From: Thermoplasmata archaeon
GTDB taxonomy: Archaea > Thermoplasmatota > Thermoplasmata > Lutacidiplasmatales > UBA184
Reading direction: 5' to 3'
Length of the DNA: 5,270 bases
Assembly (NCBI GenBank): GCA_021792485.1
Contig: JAJYUO010000089.1
Location: 1-5,270 of the forward strand
Shown here: positions 5,173 to 5,270 of the stretch, in pieces
How positions within the stretch are numbered: the stretch's first letter is position 1
Layout: every line of letters begins with the position of its first letter
Notes under the pieces: model-generated
What the model was told of the DNA's origin: nothing
Databases searched by the model: none
What the model saw: only the letters and a program-made list of their open reading frames with translations
Translations under genes and position numbers: made by a program

Positions 5173-5270
5173 GGCGGCGGCGGCGGCGGCGGCACAGCGC
5201 AGGCATATTCATCCAGTGGCACAAAGGGTTCCGGTGGTGGCGGTGGCGGCGCATTCGCTGGCACTAATAA
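5173..5270. repeat. GGC/GGT triplet low-complexity region running to the window edge
   Basis: Seven perfect GGC triplets (5173-5193) and, after 39 less GC-rich bases, six in-phase GGT/GGC triplets (5233-5250). The plus reading gives two poly-Gly runs around a Ser/Thr-rich spacer. The minus strand is open from the edge for 35 codons to a TAA at 5163-5165 and gives two poly-Pro runs around EPFVPLDEYACAV. Neither reading has a visible start codon, both run off the window, and their codon use is more AT-rich at third positions than the genes to the left. A partial gene on either strand or an assembly join are all possible. Confidence 0.5.

Noticed and set aside
5172..5270. Arg/Trp-rich potential peptide (FRWWRWRRIRWH) ending in tandem stops TAATAA, resembling a cationic antimicrobial peptide
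   Set aside because: The frame has no start codon after the TAG at 5169-5171, and the Arg/Trp content follows directly from out-of-frame reading of the GGC/GGT triplet repeat.
5173..5270. CRISPR-like or satellite array
   Set aside because: The repeats are simple triplets with no unique spacers of constant length.

Overview
The window is GC-rich and densely coded. It most resembles an archaeal genome, probably an uncultured Thermoplasmatota-like euryarchaeon, although the protein families alone would also fit a high-GC bacterium. The archaeal reading rests mainly on promoters. Short TATA elements lie 23-29 bases upstream of the ATG codons at 994, 2625 and 2673, where leaderless archaeal transcripts would start, and none of those ATGs has a convincing Shine-Dalgarno sequence. 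AT-rich DNA is almost confined to these promoters and to the right edge.

Layout, left to right. (1) A probable 3' end of a plus-strand gene enters from the left edge and stops at 245. (2) Convergent to it is a minus-strand gene (275-841) for a small unrecognised protein with two gapless 41-residue SHOCT-like repeats. (3) A divergent AT-rich promoter region (about 905-993) carries operator-like repeats and a BRE/TATA. It leads into an HxlR-family regulator (994-1482). (4) A 150-base convergent spacer holds a nested perfect inverted repeat touching the stop of the next gene. (5) A minus-strand AlkA-type DNA glycosylase (1633-2625) follows. (6) A 47-base intergenic region carries one TATA element placed to serve both the glycosylase and the divergent gene. 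(7) A compact plus-strand operon follows: a SufR/COG2345-like wHTH regulator with Cys ligands (2673-3332), an SDR oxidoreductase (3326-4051) and a divergent QueA-like protein (4048-5124), each overlapping the next. (8) The last ~110 bases are low-complexity GGC/GGT repeats of different composition and may be a foreign gene edge or an assembly join.

How the parts may work together (inference): two redox- or stress-type regulators flank a base-excision repair enzyme. One of them shares its promoter with that enzyme and heads an operon in which an NADP-type reductase is translationally coupled to a QueA homologue with altered signature motifs. Archaea are not known to make queuosine, so this QueA-like protein, with its SDR partner and Cys-rich regulator, is the best candidate here for undescribed biochemistry.
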